A stretch of 64,000 nt of DNA from Mycobacterium sp. 852014-52450_SCH5900713 (lineage in GTDB: Bacteria > Actinomycetota > Actinomycetes > Mycobacteriales > Mycobacteriaceae), in assembly GCF_001667075.1 (NCBI RefSeq), contig NZ_LZIL01000053.1:1-64000 (forward strand), in the 5' to 3' direction. A model generated the notes under the pieces. It was not told where the DNA came from, did not search any database, and saw only the letters and a list, made by a program, of their open reading frames with translations. The first letter of the stretch is position 1; every line of letters starts with the position of its first letter. Shown in pieces: positions 28,956 through 40,706 of the stretch. The position numbers were made by a program, and so were the translations under genes.

Positions 28956-29561
28956 GTGCCGCCATACCGCGATGTCGCAGCGTTCGACGATCGTGCCGCC
29001 GGCTACGACCGCGGGTGGCGCGGGCGGCTGCATCACGAGATCGCCGACCGCACCGCGCAGCTGGCCGTGGCGACGGTAACCGCTCCCGAGTACGTGCTCG
29101 ACGTGGGGTGCGGCACGGGTTACCTGTTGCAACGGCTGGCTCGCCGCTACCCGAACGCCAAGCACCTGGCCGGGATCGATCCCGCCCCGCAAATGGTCGC
29201 GGCCGCAAGGGCCCTCGCGCGCGACCCGCGACTGAGCTTCACTCGCGGAGTGGCTGAGGAGCTCAACTATGCCGACCGCGCCTTCGACCTGGTGGTCAGC
29301 ACCACGTCATTCGATCACTGGTCCAACCAACTGGCGGGCCTGTTGGAGTGCGCCCGGGTGCTGCGGCCCGGCGGAAGCCTGGTGCTCGTCGACCAGTTTT
29401 CGCTGTGGCTGGTGCCGACCCTGGCCCTCGGCCGTCGCGGCAAGGCCCGCACCCGCCACCGCGCCGAGAAGCTGCTGCTGCAGGCCGGATTCCAGTCCCC
29501 CAAATGGCAGCGGCTGCAAGCCGTGATCATCAACGCGGTCACGGCGAAGACGCGGGCCTAG
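28956..29561 (+). CDS. Class I SAM-dependent methyltransferase
   Basis: A 201-residue methyltransferase. Motif I is VLDVGCGTGYLLQRLA, the acidic end of strand 2 is GIDPAP, and the post-motif AFDLVVSTTSFDHWSN plus RVLRPGGSLVLVD are typical of the UbiE/Methyltransf_11 group. GTG 28956 is the start, with GGTGGGA about 13 nt upstream; the open frame continues far upstream only as a shadow. The substrate is unknown. It converges with the SDR gene: the TAG ends at 29561 and the SDR stop begins at 29558, a 4-bp tail overlap. Confidence 0.85.
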   Translation: MPPYRDVAAFDDRAAGYDRGWRGRLHHEIADRTAQLAVATVTAPEYVLDVGCGTGYLLQRLARRYPNAKHLAGIDPAPQMVAAARALARDPRLSFTRGVAEELNYADRAFDLVVSTTSFDHWSNQLAGLLECARVLRPGGSLVLVDQFSLWLVPTLALGRRGKARTRHRAEKLLLQAGFQSPKWQRLQAVIINAVTAKTRA

Positions 29562-30426
29562 TCCGGCTCGAAGGGCCGGAGGCTGCCGTCGAGCACCTGC
29601 AGATGGCCGATCGTGCGTCCCGTGACCTTGGCGGGATCGACCAGCGTCAATTCGACTGCCGCTCGGGCGAATTCGTCGGCCGCGGCGGTTTCGTCGAACT
29701 CGCGGGCATAGTAGGCCAGCCCCGGCGTGAGGATCGGTTTCGACGGCGACAGGGCATTGACCGCGATGTGGTGATCGGCGAGATCGTATGCCGCGCACTG
29801 GGTCAGATGCTCCAGCGCCGCCTTGGATCCGCCATAGCCGGGCAGCACGCCGCCGCTGCGGTCGGGGTACGGCCCGTCGCCGGGGATCCTCGATGCGACC
29901 GAGGTGACGTTGATGATCGACCCACCGCCCGCTTCGATCATGTCCGGGCTCACCAGCTGCATCAGCTCGTACGCGGCGAAGACCGCGATCTCGAAATGCC
30001 TGCGATACGCGGCGAGCGGAATGCTGACGAATCCCGGCCAGCCGGGTTTGGCGGCGCCGCCCGCCGGCTGGGCGGCCTTGGCGCGTGGTTCGGAGCCGGG
30101 CGCCGGGGGGCGTCCGGGCGCGGTAAAGGCCGCGTTGTTCACCAGGATCGTGATGGGCCCCAGGGCTTCTCGCGCCTCAGCCACCAGCCGGGCGATGTCC
30201 TCACGGTCGGTCAGGTCGGCCCGGATCGCGACCGCCCGTCCGCCGGCCGCGTCGATGTCGGCGACCGTTTCTCCGATGGTGCCGGGCAACCGCTCGTCCC
30301 ATACCTGTTCGGTGCGGCCCGCCACCGCGACGGCGGCGCCCTCCGCCGCGAGGGCCAGCGCGATCGCCCGGCCCAGTCCGCGGCTGCCGCCGGTGACGAT
30401 GGCGGCCCGCCCCGCCAGCCGCCCCG

Positions 30427-30430
<4 letters not shown>
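29558..30430 (-). CDS. Short-chain dehydrogenase/reductase
   Basis: A 290-residue classical SDR. The cofactor motif is TGGSRGLG (residues 13-20), NNAAFT follows near residue 100, the catalytic Ser is in INVTSVASRIPG, and Tyr/Lys are in YGGSK. Residues about 108-130 form a Pro/Ala-rich insertion (RPPAPGSEPRAKAAQPAGG) not usual in SDRs, which may reshape the active-site lid. ATG 30430 overlaps the stop of the TetR gene by 4 nt, so the two form a regulator-target operon. The substrate is unknown. Confidence 0.88.
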
Positions 30431-32240
<1,810 letters not shown>

Positions 32241-32241
<1 letters not shown>

Positions 32242-33356
32242 TGCTCGGACCGCTGGACGAGTTCCCGGTACATCAGATCCCGCAGCCGATCGCGTGGCCG
32301 GGTTCCTCGGACCGCAACTTCTACGATCGCTCCTACTTCAACGCCCACGACCGCACCGGAAACATCTTTGTCATCAGCGGCATCGGCTACTACCCCAACC
32401 TGGGTGTCAAGGACGCGTTCTTCCTCGTCCGGCGCGGGGACACGCAGACGGCGGTGCACCTGTCTGACGCCATCGACCAGGATCGCCTCAATCAGAGGGT
32501 CAACGGCTACCGGATCGAGGTCATCGAGCCGCTGCACAAGCTGCGTCTGGTCCTCGACGAAACCGAGGGCATCGCAGCCGATCTCACCTGGGAGGGACTG
32601 TTCGACGTCGTGCAGGAACAGCCGCACCTGATGCGGTCCGGCAACCGGGTGACGCTGGACGCTCAGCGGTTCGCCCAGCTCGGCAGCTGGAGCGGCCGCA
32701 TCGCCGTCGACGGTGAGGAGATTGCCGTCGACCCCGCGACCTGGCTCGGCAGCCGCGACCGGTCGTGGGGCATCCGGCCGATCGGCGAGCCCGAGCCGGC
32801 GGGCCGGCCGGCCGACCCGCCGTTCGAGGGCATGTGGTGGCTGTACGTGCCGATGGCGTTCGACGACTTCGCCATCGTGCTGATCATCCAGGAGGAGCCC
32901 AACGGCTTCCGCTCGCTCAACGACTGCACCCGGATCTGGCGCGACGGCCGCGTGGAGCAGCTGGGCTGGCCGCGGGTCAAGATCCACTACCGCTCCGGCA
33001 CCCGCATTCCCACCGGAGCGACCATCGACGCCACCGCCCCCGACGGCACCGAAGTCCACTTCGACGTCGAGTCCAAGCTGCCGGTGCCCATCCACGTCGG
33101 CGGCGGCTACGGTGGCGACTCGGACTGGCTGCACGGCATGTGGAAGGGCGAGAAGTTCGTCGAGCGCCTGACGTATGACATGACCGACCCGGCGATCGTC
33201 GCGCGGTCCGGTTTCGGCGTGATCGACCACGTCGGCCGGGCGGTATGCCGCGACGGCGATCGCGAGCCGATGGAGGGCTGGGGCCTTTACGAACACGGCG
33301 CGCTGGGCCGCCACGACCCCTCCGGGTTCTCCGACTGGCTCACCGTCGCCCCCTAG
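32241..33356 (+). CDS. Conserved hypothetical protein (Rv3169-like)
   Basis: A 371-residue beta-rich protein with no signal peptide or catalytic motif I recognise. Repeated blocks such as RNFYDRSYFNAHDRTGNIFV, MWWLYVPMAFDDFAIVLIIQ and GLYEHGALGRHDPSGF are conserved in Rv3169. The fold may resemble lipocalin-like or AttH/CrtC-type hydratases, but I cannot confirm this. Coupled to the phosphotransferase by a TAATG overlap, so the two probably act together. An earlier in-frame start at 32112 would overlap the upstream gene and is rejected. Confidence 0.8.
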
Positions 33357-33360
33357 TCAG

Positions 33361-33425
33361 CCCGCGAACGTCGAGGAGTTCCGGGATTCTCGGGCCATCT
33401 CGCGCAACAAATCGACGTTCGCGGG
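33361..33425. repeat. 14-bp perfect inverted repeat after the Rv3169-like gene
   Basis: CCCGCGAACGTCGA (33361-33374) and its exact complement TCGACGTTCGCGGG (33412-33425) flank a 37-nt loop that itself can pair partly. It lies 5 nt after the stop codon and 46 nt before aofH. There is no T-run, so it is either a GC-rich mycobacterial terminator or a small dispersed palindromic element. Confidence 0.6.
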
Positions 33426-33470
33426 TGTCGGGCAATTGCCCGACGAAATCGCGGAAATTGGGGTTGACTG

Positions 33471-34823
33471 GTGCGCGTGCCAAATCCGCCGTGGATTGTC
33501 GACGTTGTCGTGGTCGGCGCAGGCTTTGCTGGAATCGCCGCGGCGCGCGAGCTAGCCCGCCAGGGCCATGACGTAGTCGTCTTCGAGGGCCGCGACCGCG
33601 TCGGCGGCCGGTCGTTCACCGGCAGCGTGGCGGGATTGCCCGCCGACCTGGGGGGCACGTTCGTCGGCCCGACCCAGGACGCGGTCCTGGCCCTGGCGGC
33701 CGAACTCGACGTCCCCACCATCCCGACCCACCACGACGGCAAGAACGTGATCCACTGGCGCGGCTGGACGCATTCCTATCGCGGCACCATCCCCAAGCTT
33801 TCGTTGACCGGGCTGCTCGACATCGGCCGGTTGCGTTGGCAATTCGACCGGATCGCCCGCAGCATCCCGCTGTCGGCCCCGTGGGACGCGCGCCGGGCGC
33901 ACGAGCTCGACGGCGTGTCGCTCGGCGGCTGGCTGCGCTCGGTACACGCCACCGCGTCGTCGCACGACCTGCTGGCGATCGTGTCCCGGGTGACCTGGGG
34001 ATGCGAACCAGACGACGTGTCGATGCTGCACGCGGCGCGCTACACGCACGCCGCCGGCGGGCTGGATCGGCTGCTCGACGTCGAAAACGGTGCCCAACAG
34101 GACCGTTTTCCGGGCGGCACCCAGCAGATCGCCGAGGCCGCGGCCGCCGAGTTGGGCGCCCGGGTCGTGCTCAACGCGCCGGTCCGCCGCATCGACCGGC
34201 ACGGCGCAGGTGTAACGGTCACCACCGACATCGGCCAGGCGGAAGCCGGATTCGTCGTCGTCGCGGTCCCGCCCGCCCATCGCGCATCGATCGAATTCGC
34301 CCCTCCGCTGCCCGCCGAGTACCAACAACTCGCCCGGCACTGGCCACAGGGCCAGCTCAGCAAGGCCTACGCGGCTTATTCCACACCGTTTTGGCGGACC
34401 AACGGCTTCTCCGGCCAGGCGTTGTCCGACACGGGGCCGGTTTTCATCACCTTCGACGTCAGTCCGCACGCCGACGGGCCGGGCGTCCTGATGGGCTTCG
34501 TCGACGCGCGCACCTTCGACTCCCTTTCCCCCGAGCAGCGTCGCCATGACACGTTGCGCTGCTTTGCGACGCTGTTCGGTGACGACGCCCTGAAGCCGCT
34601 CGACTATGTCGATCACCGTTGGGGCGCAGAACAATTCGCGCCCGGCGGTCCCACCGCCGCGGTCCCTCCGGGCTCGTGGACACGGTTCGGGCCGTGGCTG
34701 CGCGAGCCGGTCGGCCCCATTCACTGGGCCGGGACCGAGACCGCGGACGAATGGACCGGGTTCCTCGATGGCGCCGTCAGGTCCGGCCAGCGGGCGGCCG
34801 CCGAGATCACCGCCTTGCTATGA
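33471..34823 (+). CDS. aofH: Flavin-containing monoamine oxidase
   Basis: A 450-residue flavin amine oxidase matching AofH/Rv3170. The N-terminal FAD motif is [20 protein letters not shown] with EGRDRVGGR, and the C-terminal FAD block is [20 protein letters not shown]. It should oxidise primary amines to aldehydes with release of ammonia and peroxide; the physiological amine is unknown. There is no signal peptide, so it is cytoplasmic. The usual flavin-linking Cys near the C-terminus (SGGC of MAO) is Thr here, so FAD is probably non-covalent. GTG start; its stop overlaps the convergent hpx gene by 6 bp. Confidence 0.9.
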   Translation: MRVPNPPWIVDVVVVGAGFAGIAAARELARQGHDVVVFEGRDRVGGRSFTGSVAGLPADLGGTFVGPTQDAVLALAAELDVPTIPTHHDGKNVIHWRGWTHSYRGTIPKLSLTGLLDIGRLRWQFDRIARSIPLSAPWDARRAHELDGVSLGGWLRSVHATASSHDLLAIVSRVTWGCEPDDVSMLHAARYTHAAGGLDRLLDVENGAQQDRFPGGTQQIAEAAAAELGARVVLNAPVRRIDRHGAGVTVTTDIGQAEAGFVVVAVPPAHRASIEFAPPLPAEYQQLARHWPQGQLSKAYAAYSTPFWRTNGFSGQALSDTGPVFITFDVSPHADGPGVLMGFVDARTFDSLSPEQRRHDTLRCFATLFGDDALKPLDYVDHRWGAEQFAPGGPTAAVPPGSWTRFGPWLREPVGPIHWAGTETADEWTGFLDGAVRSGQRAAAEITALL

Positions 34824-35774
34824 ACTGATCCGCACGTCCTGGCTCACCGACTCGGCGAGTAACCGCAGGTGGCGGTTCACCTCGCGCGGGTGCTCCAGCA
34901 TCGAGCAGTGACCGCCGGGCAGCTCGACCAGGCCGACGACGTTGGGCGCGGTCCCCGCGATCCTGCGGGCCTGGCTGATCGGGGTCAGCCGGTCGCGTTC
35001 GCTGCCGATGACCAGCGTCGGCACCGTCAAACCGTCCAGCTCCAGGTATCGCGACCCCAACGCGGCGACCAGCATCCTGGCGCAACCGGCGCGCCCCGCC
35101 GGCGATGTCTGTTCGAAGAACTGGTGGACGATCCTGGCGACGCTGGGGTCGGCTTCCCTGCCCACCGCCAGCATCCCGACCAGGTAGCGGCTCGGGATGC
35201 GGGCAGCGGTAGGGATCGGGAACCCGCCGAACGCGTTGATCAGCGCGCGGCCGGCGACCACTCGGGCCGGTGACAGCCCGCGCGGCACCGACAGCAGCTG
35301 CACCTTGCGGACCAGATCCCCTGTTGTGGTGTTGATCAGCGCGACGGCGTCGGCGCGACGGCGGACCATGTGGCGGTAGCGCGCCGACCATGCGGCGATG
35401 GTGATGCCGCCCATGGAGTGGCCGGCCAGCACGGCGCGCTCGTGCGGCGCCAGCGTCGCATCCAGCACCGAATTCAGGTCGGATGCAAGGTGTTTCAGGC
35501 TGTACCCATTACGCCGGGGCATACCGCTGCGCCCATGGCCGCGGTGGTCGTAGGCGATCACCCGGTAGTCGTTGGCCAGGTCCGCGATCTGGTAGGCCCA
35601 GGCGCGGATGGTGCAGGTGATGCCGTGCGTCAGGACAATCGGATAGCCGTCGGGCGGCCCGAACACCTCGGCGTGCAACCGTGTGCCATCGGTCGCGTGG
35701 ACGGCCACCGTCTGGCTCGGGGGCAGCACGTGGGGGTAGGGATCGACTGCGCGACCCGATCGTCGAGCACTCAT
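34818..35774 (-). CDS. hpx: Alpha/beta hydrolase, non-haem peroxidase-like (Hpx)
   Basis: A 318-residue alpha/beta hydrolase corresponding to Rv3171c. The nucleophile elbow is AGHSMGG, the acid is in [11 protein letters not shown], and the base is His in [12 protein letters not shown]; the oxyanion HGITCT motif is at the N-terminal end. It is named as a non-haem haloperoxidase, but an esterase or lipase role is equally plausible. ATG 35774 is chosen because GGAGGGGGAGG lies just upstream; the 40-codon longer form is unlikely. No signal peptide. Confidence 0.87.
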   Translation of the reverse strand: MSARRSGRAVDPYPHVLPPSQTVAVHATDGTRLHAEVFGPPDGYPIVLTHGITCTIRAWAYQIADLANDYRVIAYDHRGHGRSGMPRRNGYSLKHLASDLNSVLDATLAPHERAVLAGHSMGGITIAAWSARYRHMVRRRADAVALINTTTGDLVRKVQLLSVPRGLSPARVVAGRALINAFGGFPIPTAARIPSRYLVGMLAVGREADPSVARIVHQFFEQTSPAGRAGCARMLVAALGSRYLELDGLTVPTLVIGSERDRLTPISQARRIAGTAPNVVGLVELPGGHCSMLEHPREVNRHLRLLAESVSQDVRISS

Positions 35775-35896
35775 CGTCGCCTCCCCCTCCAACGCGGCCT
35801 CGTCGCCGCAGTTAAGGACTGGCGCAAGTTTATCCCTAAGGTCCGTTCGGATTCGGTAAATCCGGCAAACCGTTGCGATGTGAGACGCTAACACCC

Positions 35897-37267
35897 GTGT
35901 ACCCGATGTCCCGTCGGGAATTCATCGCGGCTACCGCGGGCGTGGTCGGCGGTGGGCTGATGGCCGCCTGCGCGCCGCACCATCCGCCATCCGCGCGGCC
36001 GCCCCGGCCGGATACCCGGTCGGTGCTCGTCATCGGCGCCGGGATGGCCGGCCTGTCGGCCGCCCGCGGCCTCGCCGATGCGGGGTGGCCGGTTCGCGTG
36101 ATCGAAGCCCGCGACCGCATCGGCGGCCGGGTGCACACCGACCGCGACTGGGGCGTACCGCTCGAGATGGGCGCGTCGTGGATCCACGGCACCGCGGACA
36201 ACCCGCTGGTGCAACTGGCGCGCCGCGCGGGGGCTCAGTTGGTCACGACCGACTATTACAGCTGGGCCAAGCTCGTGATCGATCCCAAACTTCCACCGCT
36301 CGACTACGACCCGACACTATGGCGCGTGTTCGTGGAGCGGGCGCGTTACCAAGTCGACGCCGGCAGCCTGGCGGCCGCCGTCAATGCCGCGGCAGGCGGC
36401 GAAGCGCTGTCCACCGCGGACCGCGCCCAGTTGGCCTTCTATCTCACCACCGAGATCGAGGACGAGTTCGCTGCCGACGCGGATCAGCTGTCCGCCATCA
36501 CCTTTGACGAGGGCGACTACAGCGGCGGCGATCAGGTTGTCATCACGAACGGCTACCACGCCCTGCCGAAGCTGCTCGCCGACGGGTTGCGGGTCGAGTT
36601 GAACGCGCCGGTGACGGCGATCGCGCAACGCGACGACTCCGTCGTGGTCCGGACCAAAGATCGGACTTACCAGGGACCCGCCGCAATCGTCACCGTTCCG
36701 CTCGGCGTGCTGAAAGCCGGTGCTATCGCTTTCGATCCGCCCCTGCCCGACCCGTACCGCCGCGCGGTCGACGCCCTGGGCTTCGGCGTGCTGTCGAAGA
36801 GTTTCTTCCGGTTCAACCGGCGCGGCTGGACGGTGGACAACGCCTTCTATCAATACCTCGCCGCCGACGGCGGCCCGTGGGCCCAGTGGTTCAGCCTCCC
36901 GGCGACCGCGGGCCCAATCATATTGGCATTCAACGCCGGTGGCCGCGGCCGCGCCGTGGAGGCCTCCTCGCCCAGGGATCTGATGGCAACCGCGCTGCCG
37001 ATCGCTCATCGGCTGTTCGGCGATGACATCTCCCCGGTCGAGGTCAAGACATCGGACTGGAGCGCCGACCCGTATGCGCGCGGCGCCTACTCTTTTCACG
37101 CCCCCGGCTCCGGCCTGGATGACCGGCGCCGGCTGCAGGAACCGATCAGCGACCGGCTTTACCTGGCGGGCGAGGCGGTCGGCGTCAACAATCCGGCCAC
37201 GGTGCACGGCGCCATGGCCAGTGGCCGGTATGCCGCCGAGCAGTTGATGCGCCGGCTGGGCCGTTAG
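35897..37267 (+). CDS. Flavin amine oxidase with Tat signal and lipobox
   Basis: A 456-residue flavin amine/polyamine oxidase. The N-terminus has a twin-arginine motif (SRREFI) and a hydrophobic stretch ending in LMAAC, a lipobox, so it is probably exported folded with FAD and lipid-anchored outside. FAD motifs are VLVIGAGMAGLSAARGLA, EARDRIGGRVH and, at the end, LYLAGEAVG. It resembles plant-type polyamine oxidases. GTG 35897 or ATG 35906 may start it. It is divergent from hpx across a 122-nt gap, so extracellular polyamines or amines are the likely substrates. Confidence 0.85.
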   Translation: MYPMSRREFIAATAGVVGGGLMAACAPHHPPSARPPRPDTRSVLVIGAGMAGLSAARGLADAGWPVRVIEARDRIGGRVHTDRDWGVPLEMGASWIHGTADNPLVQLARRAGAQLVTTDYYSWAKLVIDPKLPPLDYDPTLWRVFVERARYQVDAGSLAAAVNAAAGGEALSTADRAQLAFYLTTEIEDEFAADADQLSAITFDEGDYSGGDQVVITNGYHALPKLLADGLRVELNAPVTAIAQRDDSVVVRTKDRTYQGPAAIVTVPLGVLKAGAIAFDPPLPDPYRRAVDALGFGVLSKSFFRFNRRGWTVDNAFYQYLAADGGPWAQWFSLPATAGPIILAFNAGGRGRAVEASSPRDLMATALPIAHRLFGDDISPVEVKTSDWSADPYARGAYSFHAPGSGLDDRRRLQEPISDRLYLAGEAVGVNNPATVHGAMASGRYAAEQLMRRLGR

Positions 37268-37779
37268 GAAGCCAGCCCGCGGAGCCCAGTCGACGCGTCC
37301 CGCTGCGGTTCCTGCTGCCGGGACGGGCCCGACACCAACCGACGGCGAGCCGTTGCGACGCCTTCGATATGCGCGAGGGCCGCAGGGACCGAGTCGGCGA
37401 TGGGCAGGCCCAGTTCCGGCAGGACCCGGGTCAGCCGGCGCAGCGCCACGCCGCTGACGATGCTGCACCGCAGCCCGGCCCGCCGATGCTCCTCGCTGAG
37501 CACCAGCAGCGCTCGCAGGCCCGAGGCGGCAAGGAAGTCCAGACCGGCGAGGTCGAGGACCAACGGGGCCCTGAGCCGCGTAAAGCGGCGAATGGCCTCG
37601 GCGATGAGGGCGGTGTTGGATGCGTCGACCTCGCCTTCGAGGCGCAAGATGGTGGCCACACTACGGGCGTGAACCTGGATTTGCGCTCCGGCGCAGTCGA
37701 TTTGGTAGCGGCTGCGAGGTTCTCCGAGCAGCCCGGGTGTATGTCGGTCGGGTGTACGAAGTTCGGTTGAAGCAGTCAT
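37264..37779 (-). CDS. STAS-domain anti-sigma-factor antagonist
   Basis: A 171-residue protein with a central STAS domain (residues about 35-135). The switch loop is LDFLAASGLRALL, where Ser86 is the candidate phosphorylation site of an anti-anti-sigma factor. Unphosphorylated forms bind an RsbW-like anti-sigma kinase and free the sigma factor. ATG 37779 has GAAGGGCG 8-16 nt upstream. The C-terminal 40 residues are basic and Gln/Arg-rich. It overlaps the amine-oxidase tail by 4 bp (convergent). A SigF-pathway role is inferred. Confidence 0.85.
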   Translation of the reverse strand: MTASTELRTPDRHTPGLLGEPRSRYQIDCAGAQIQVHARSVATILRLEGEVDASNTALIAEAIRRFTRLRAPLVLDLAGLDFLAASGLRALLVLSEEHRRAGLRCSIVSGVALRRLTRVLPELGLPIADSVPAALAHIEGVATARRRLVSGPSRQQEPQRDASTGLRGLAS

Positions 37780-38086
37780 GTTGAGTGCGCCCTTCAAGGG
37801 GATTGGAGTAGCAGGGCGAGCGACGACGGTGTCCGAATGGCGCCCGTTGGTAACGGCAGCTGGGGACTCAACCTGGCTACAGCCTACCGGGTGTAGCGGC
37901 CGCCCGTACGCACAAGCGACGCCGCGCGCCCACCAGGCGATCCGGAATCGGCGCTCAACCAGGCGGTTTCGCTTCGACTCTGGGTGCGGAAAACACCTTT
38001 CGGCGTGTTGGTCACAGTGACATGACGCGAAGGCAAAGTCGGGTGAACGCAGTGGGCCTGACCTGGGGTTTAGCGGCCTATCGGCG
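37780..38086 (-). other. Intergenic region upstream of the STAS gene
   Basis: No gene is supported in these 307 bases. The ribosome site of the STAS gene is at the left end. An imperfect hairpin, CTACAGCC ... GGGTGTAG (37877-37896), could end AraC transcription. I found no GGGTA-type -10 on the minus strand here. Confidence 0.5.
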
Positions 38087-39166
38087 TCACGGCCCTGCGG
38101 TCAGGTGCCGGAGCGTGGTGTGCGGGCTATGGCCGTACGTCTGCCGGTACAGCACCGCGAACCGGCCGGTGTGCGCGAACCCCCAGCGCTGGGCGATTTC
38201 CGTGACGGTGGTGTCGGAGTGCGCCGCGGCCAACAGCTCTTGATGGGCGCCATTGAGGCGCACGCGGCGAATGTATTCCGTTGGGGTGCTGGCGAGTTGG
38301 CGGCGGAACAGGTACTGCACAGCCCTGGGGGTCAAATGCACGGCGGCGGCGACGTCGTTGATGCTGACGTCCTCAGCGGCGTGACGATGGATGAAAGACA
38401 CTGCGTCCTTCAGCGTTTCGGGGATTGCGGGCTCGTTGGCCAGGTCCTGCTCGGTGAGGTTGGACGGGTAGCACTCGAGCAGCGCACCGGCCAACAGCGG
38501 ACCAAGCCCCGCCACGATGAGTGGCTGGTGGGCGGTGTCCGGGCCGGCGAGCGTCGACGCGACGTGGTCCAGCGTCCGATGCCACGCCCGCACGGCCGCG
38601 CGCGAGCGCGGGCGCCAGTCCAGGAAGTGGAGCCGTTGCGGTAAGGGCGCGCGGCCACCCGCGGCGACCTTGTGCAGCAGGTCCGCAGCGACGCTCACCA
38701 CGTCGAACCGCGCACCATTGCACTGCAACACGCACGACATGTCATGGGCGACCAGTATCGGGAAGTCCGCTGTGGCGGGGGGACCGCCCGCAACGTTCAT
38801 CGACCCCGCGCGAGGCTGGATAACGGCGACCGCGTCGGAGGCCGGAATCTCCACCGCGACGCGACCCTGAATCGTCACGTCGTCGACCGTCAACGAACCC
38901 GCTTCGCAGCGCCGATGGGAAACGGCCGAGCGTCCCGTGAGCCCGGTGATGCGCCAGCCGGGATGGTAGGCCCTGGCAAAGAATTGGCGCGCGGTCTGCG
39001 CATCGATGGTTCGGAACTGGTCGTGCCGAAGCGCTGCCGCCGACCCGCCCGCATCGCCCGCGAGTTCAGCGCCGACTGCGGCTTGGCCCCCTCCGGACGG
39101 TGGTCCGACTTCACCGGCGAGCACGCCGGTGCCGGCGTTGTCGGTGGCGCTCGTCATGGTCGTCAT
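38087..39166 (-). CDS. AraC-family transcriptional regulator
   Basis: A 359-residue regulator with the AraC double helix-turn-helix at the C-terminus (residues about 255-355: VSINDVAAAVHLTPRAVQYL, then TVTEIAQRWGFAHTGRFAVL). The N-terminal about 230 residues are a sensing domain of the AraC-binding/cupin-like type found in mycobacterial regulators. ATG 39166 has GGGGA 9-13 nt upstream; later ATG 39157 is possible. It follows the glycosyltransferase gene by 38 nt on the same strand, so it may share that gene's SigF-like promoter. Its targets are unknown. Confidence 0.88.
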   Translation of the reverse strand: MTTMTSATDNAGTGVLAGEVGPPSGGGQAAVGAELAGDAGGSAAALRHDQFRTIDAQTARQFFARAYHPGWRITGLTGRSAVSHRRCEAGSLTVDDVTIQGRVAVEIPASDAVAVIQPRAGSMNVAGGPPATADFPILVAHDMSCVLQCNGARFDVVSVAADLLHKVAAGGRAPLPQRLHFLDWRPRSRAAVRAWHRTLDHVASTLAGPDTAHQPLIVAGLGPLLAGALLECYPSNLTEQDLANEPAIPETLKDAVSFIHRHAAEDVSINDVAAAVHLTPRAVQYLFRRQLASTPTEYIRRVRLNGAHQELLAAAHSDTTVTEIAQRWGFAHTGRFAVLYRQTYGHSPHTTLRHLTAGP

Positions 39167-39204
39167 AGTTGGCGTCCCCAAAGGGCTACGGTGTCATCAT
39201 TGCA

Positions 39205-40371
39205 TCACCGGACACCGGATGACTGCAAGCGTTGCGGTGCCGAACACGGGGCCCCCACCTGTTGGTAGATGTTCTGCGAGTCAAGGGCAATCCTGTCCCA
39301 GGCGTAACGGGACAACGCGCGGCTGCGGCCCGCCGCGCCCATGCTCTCGCACTGGAAGCTCTGTGCCAGAAGGCTCCTCAAGGCAGCTGACAAGCTGCCG
39401 GGAGTTTCCGACGGGAGCACCAGCCCGGTGACATCGTCGACCACGGCGTCCTTGAGCACCCCGACTCCGAAGGCCACCACCACCACGCCACTGGCCATCG
39501 CTTGCAGCACCGATGTCGCGCGCGGTGGCTGGCGCGGCGTGCACGCGACCACGTCCGCGGACCGCAGCAGCATCGGGAGTTCGTCACCGGCGACGGTGTG
39601 CGCGAACCGGACTCGCTCGGCCACCCCCAACTTGGCGGCCTGCTGTTGCAGCCTGGCCCGCGCCCCGTCGTGGTCGGGGTTGGTGGGCTCGGTCTCAGCA
39701 ATCACCAACTCGGTGGCCGGGATCCTGGGCAGCGCCTTGACGGCGATGTCGAAGCCGTTGCACGGCATGGGGTTTGGCGCGAGGCAGAGGACGCGATGCA
39801 GGTCGGTCCGGGCCAGTGCCGGGCCGCGGGAGTTGTATCGCTCCACGTCGACCCCGCTCGTCAGAGCGGAAACCCGGGCCCGGCTGCGACGCATCCGGCT
39901 CAGGGCATCGACGTCGTCGGCGCTCTCCCCCGTCACCCACGTCGCGCTGTGCGCCAGTAGCCGTTCGATTCGAATCCGTTCGCTGTTCGGCCCCGGTCCG
40001 GCGGCGCCGCCGCGCCCAGACGTGGCGGCCAGACCCAGAAAGCTCTGGACGGTCGGCACCTTTAGCCGCCGCGCGGCCAGCTGGGCGGCCAGGCCGCCGA
40101 GCCACCCGTACGCGTGCACCACGTCGGGGGCCTCGGCCGACCACTGGCGGGTGAGCGCGGACGCCCAGTCGCCGATGTAGGGCAGCACCTCCGAGGAGGA
40201 AGTTGGTTCGCGGGGGCCGACGGTCACCACTACGGTGCGGTTTCCCGTCGCTCGGCGGGCTTTGCGCCGGGCGAAGCCGGTGACGTCGTGGCCGCGGGCC
40301 GAAAGGGCGGCGGACAGTTGCTGTGGGTCGTCGCCGACGATGTCGTCGCCGCTGACCATCGCAATTCTCAC
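39205..40371 (-). CDS. GT4-family glycosyltransferase
   Basis: A 388-residue glycosyltransferase of the GT-B fold, family 4. The N-terminal acceptor domain starts VRIAMVSGDDIVG. The C-terminal nucleotide-sugar domain has LCLAPNPMPCNGFDIAVKAL, RVRFAHTVAGDELPMLLRSAD, and the family block PRATSVLQAMASGVVVVAFG where E-x7-E is only partly kept. GTG 40371 is chosen because AAAGGGGG lies upstream; the frame extends further but is not protein-like. The donor and acceptor are unknown; such enzymes often act on glycolipids or small glycosides. Confidence 0.85.
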   Translation of the reverse strand: MRIAMVSGDDIVGDDPQQLSAALSARGHDVTGFARRKARRATGNRTVVVTVGPREPTSSSEVLPYIGDWASALTRQWSAEAPDVVHAYGWLGGLAAQLAARRLKVPTVQSFLGLAATSGRGGAAGPGPNSERIRIERLLAHSATWVTGESADDVDALSRMRRSRARVSALTSGVDVERYNSRGPALARTDLHRVLCLAPNPMPCNGFDIAVKALPRIPATELVIAETEPTNPDHDGARARLQQQAAKLGVAERVRFAHTVAGDELPMLLRSADVVACTPRQPPRATSVLQAMASGVVVVAFGVGVLKDAVVDDVTGLVLPSETPGSLSAALRSLLAQSFQCESMGAAGRSRALSRYAWDRIALDSQNIYQQVGAPCSAPQRLQSSGVR

Positions 40372-40406
40372 GTCAAGCCCCCTTTCGCCGCCTTTGGCGT
40401 GGTGGC

Positions 40407-40432
40407 GTACCCGGCCCAAATATCGGCAAAAC
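40407..40432 (-). promoter_or_regulatory. SigF-type promoter, glycosyltransferase gene
   Basis: On the minus strand GTTT (40432-40429), a 16-nt spacer and GGGTAC (40412-40407) match the SigF consensus. The -10 ends 35 nt before the GTG at 40371, leaving room for a short leader with the ribosome site. Confidence 0.65.
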
Positions 40433-40706
40433 GGCGTCGCTTCACCTAGCGCGTTCCCATTTCGCATGGCGGATAACCACGGCGCGGCCTGGATAAAAGG
40501 GGAGCGCTGGCCGGCTGTGCCGCGGCGGTGGATCTGGAAAACCGGCGGGCCGGCGAGCGACGCGCATCCGCCCGTAGTCGAGCTGGTGGTTCTGCTGGCG
40601 CCAGCGGATGGTCTGGCGGCGCTCTCGACGGTGCTGAGTGATCTGCCGACCGATTCGTCGTCCATCCGAGGCCCGTCGCATCGAGCGTGGCCGAAGGACT
40701 TGGACG

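Noticed and set aside
39205..40665. A longer 486-codon glycosyltransferase
   Set aside because: The first 98 codons show no glycosyltransferase similarity, cover the SigF-type promoter, and GTG 40371 has a good ribosome site.
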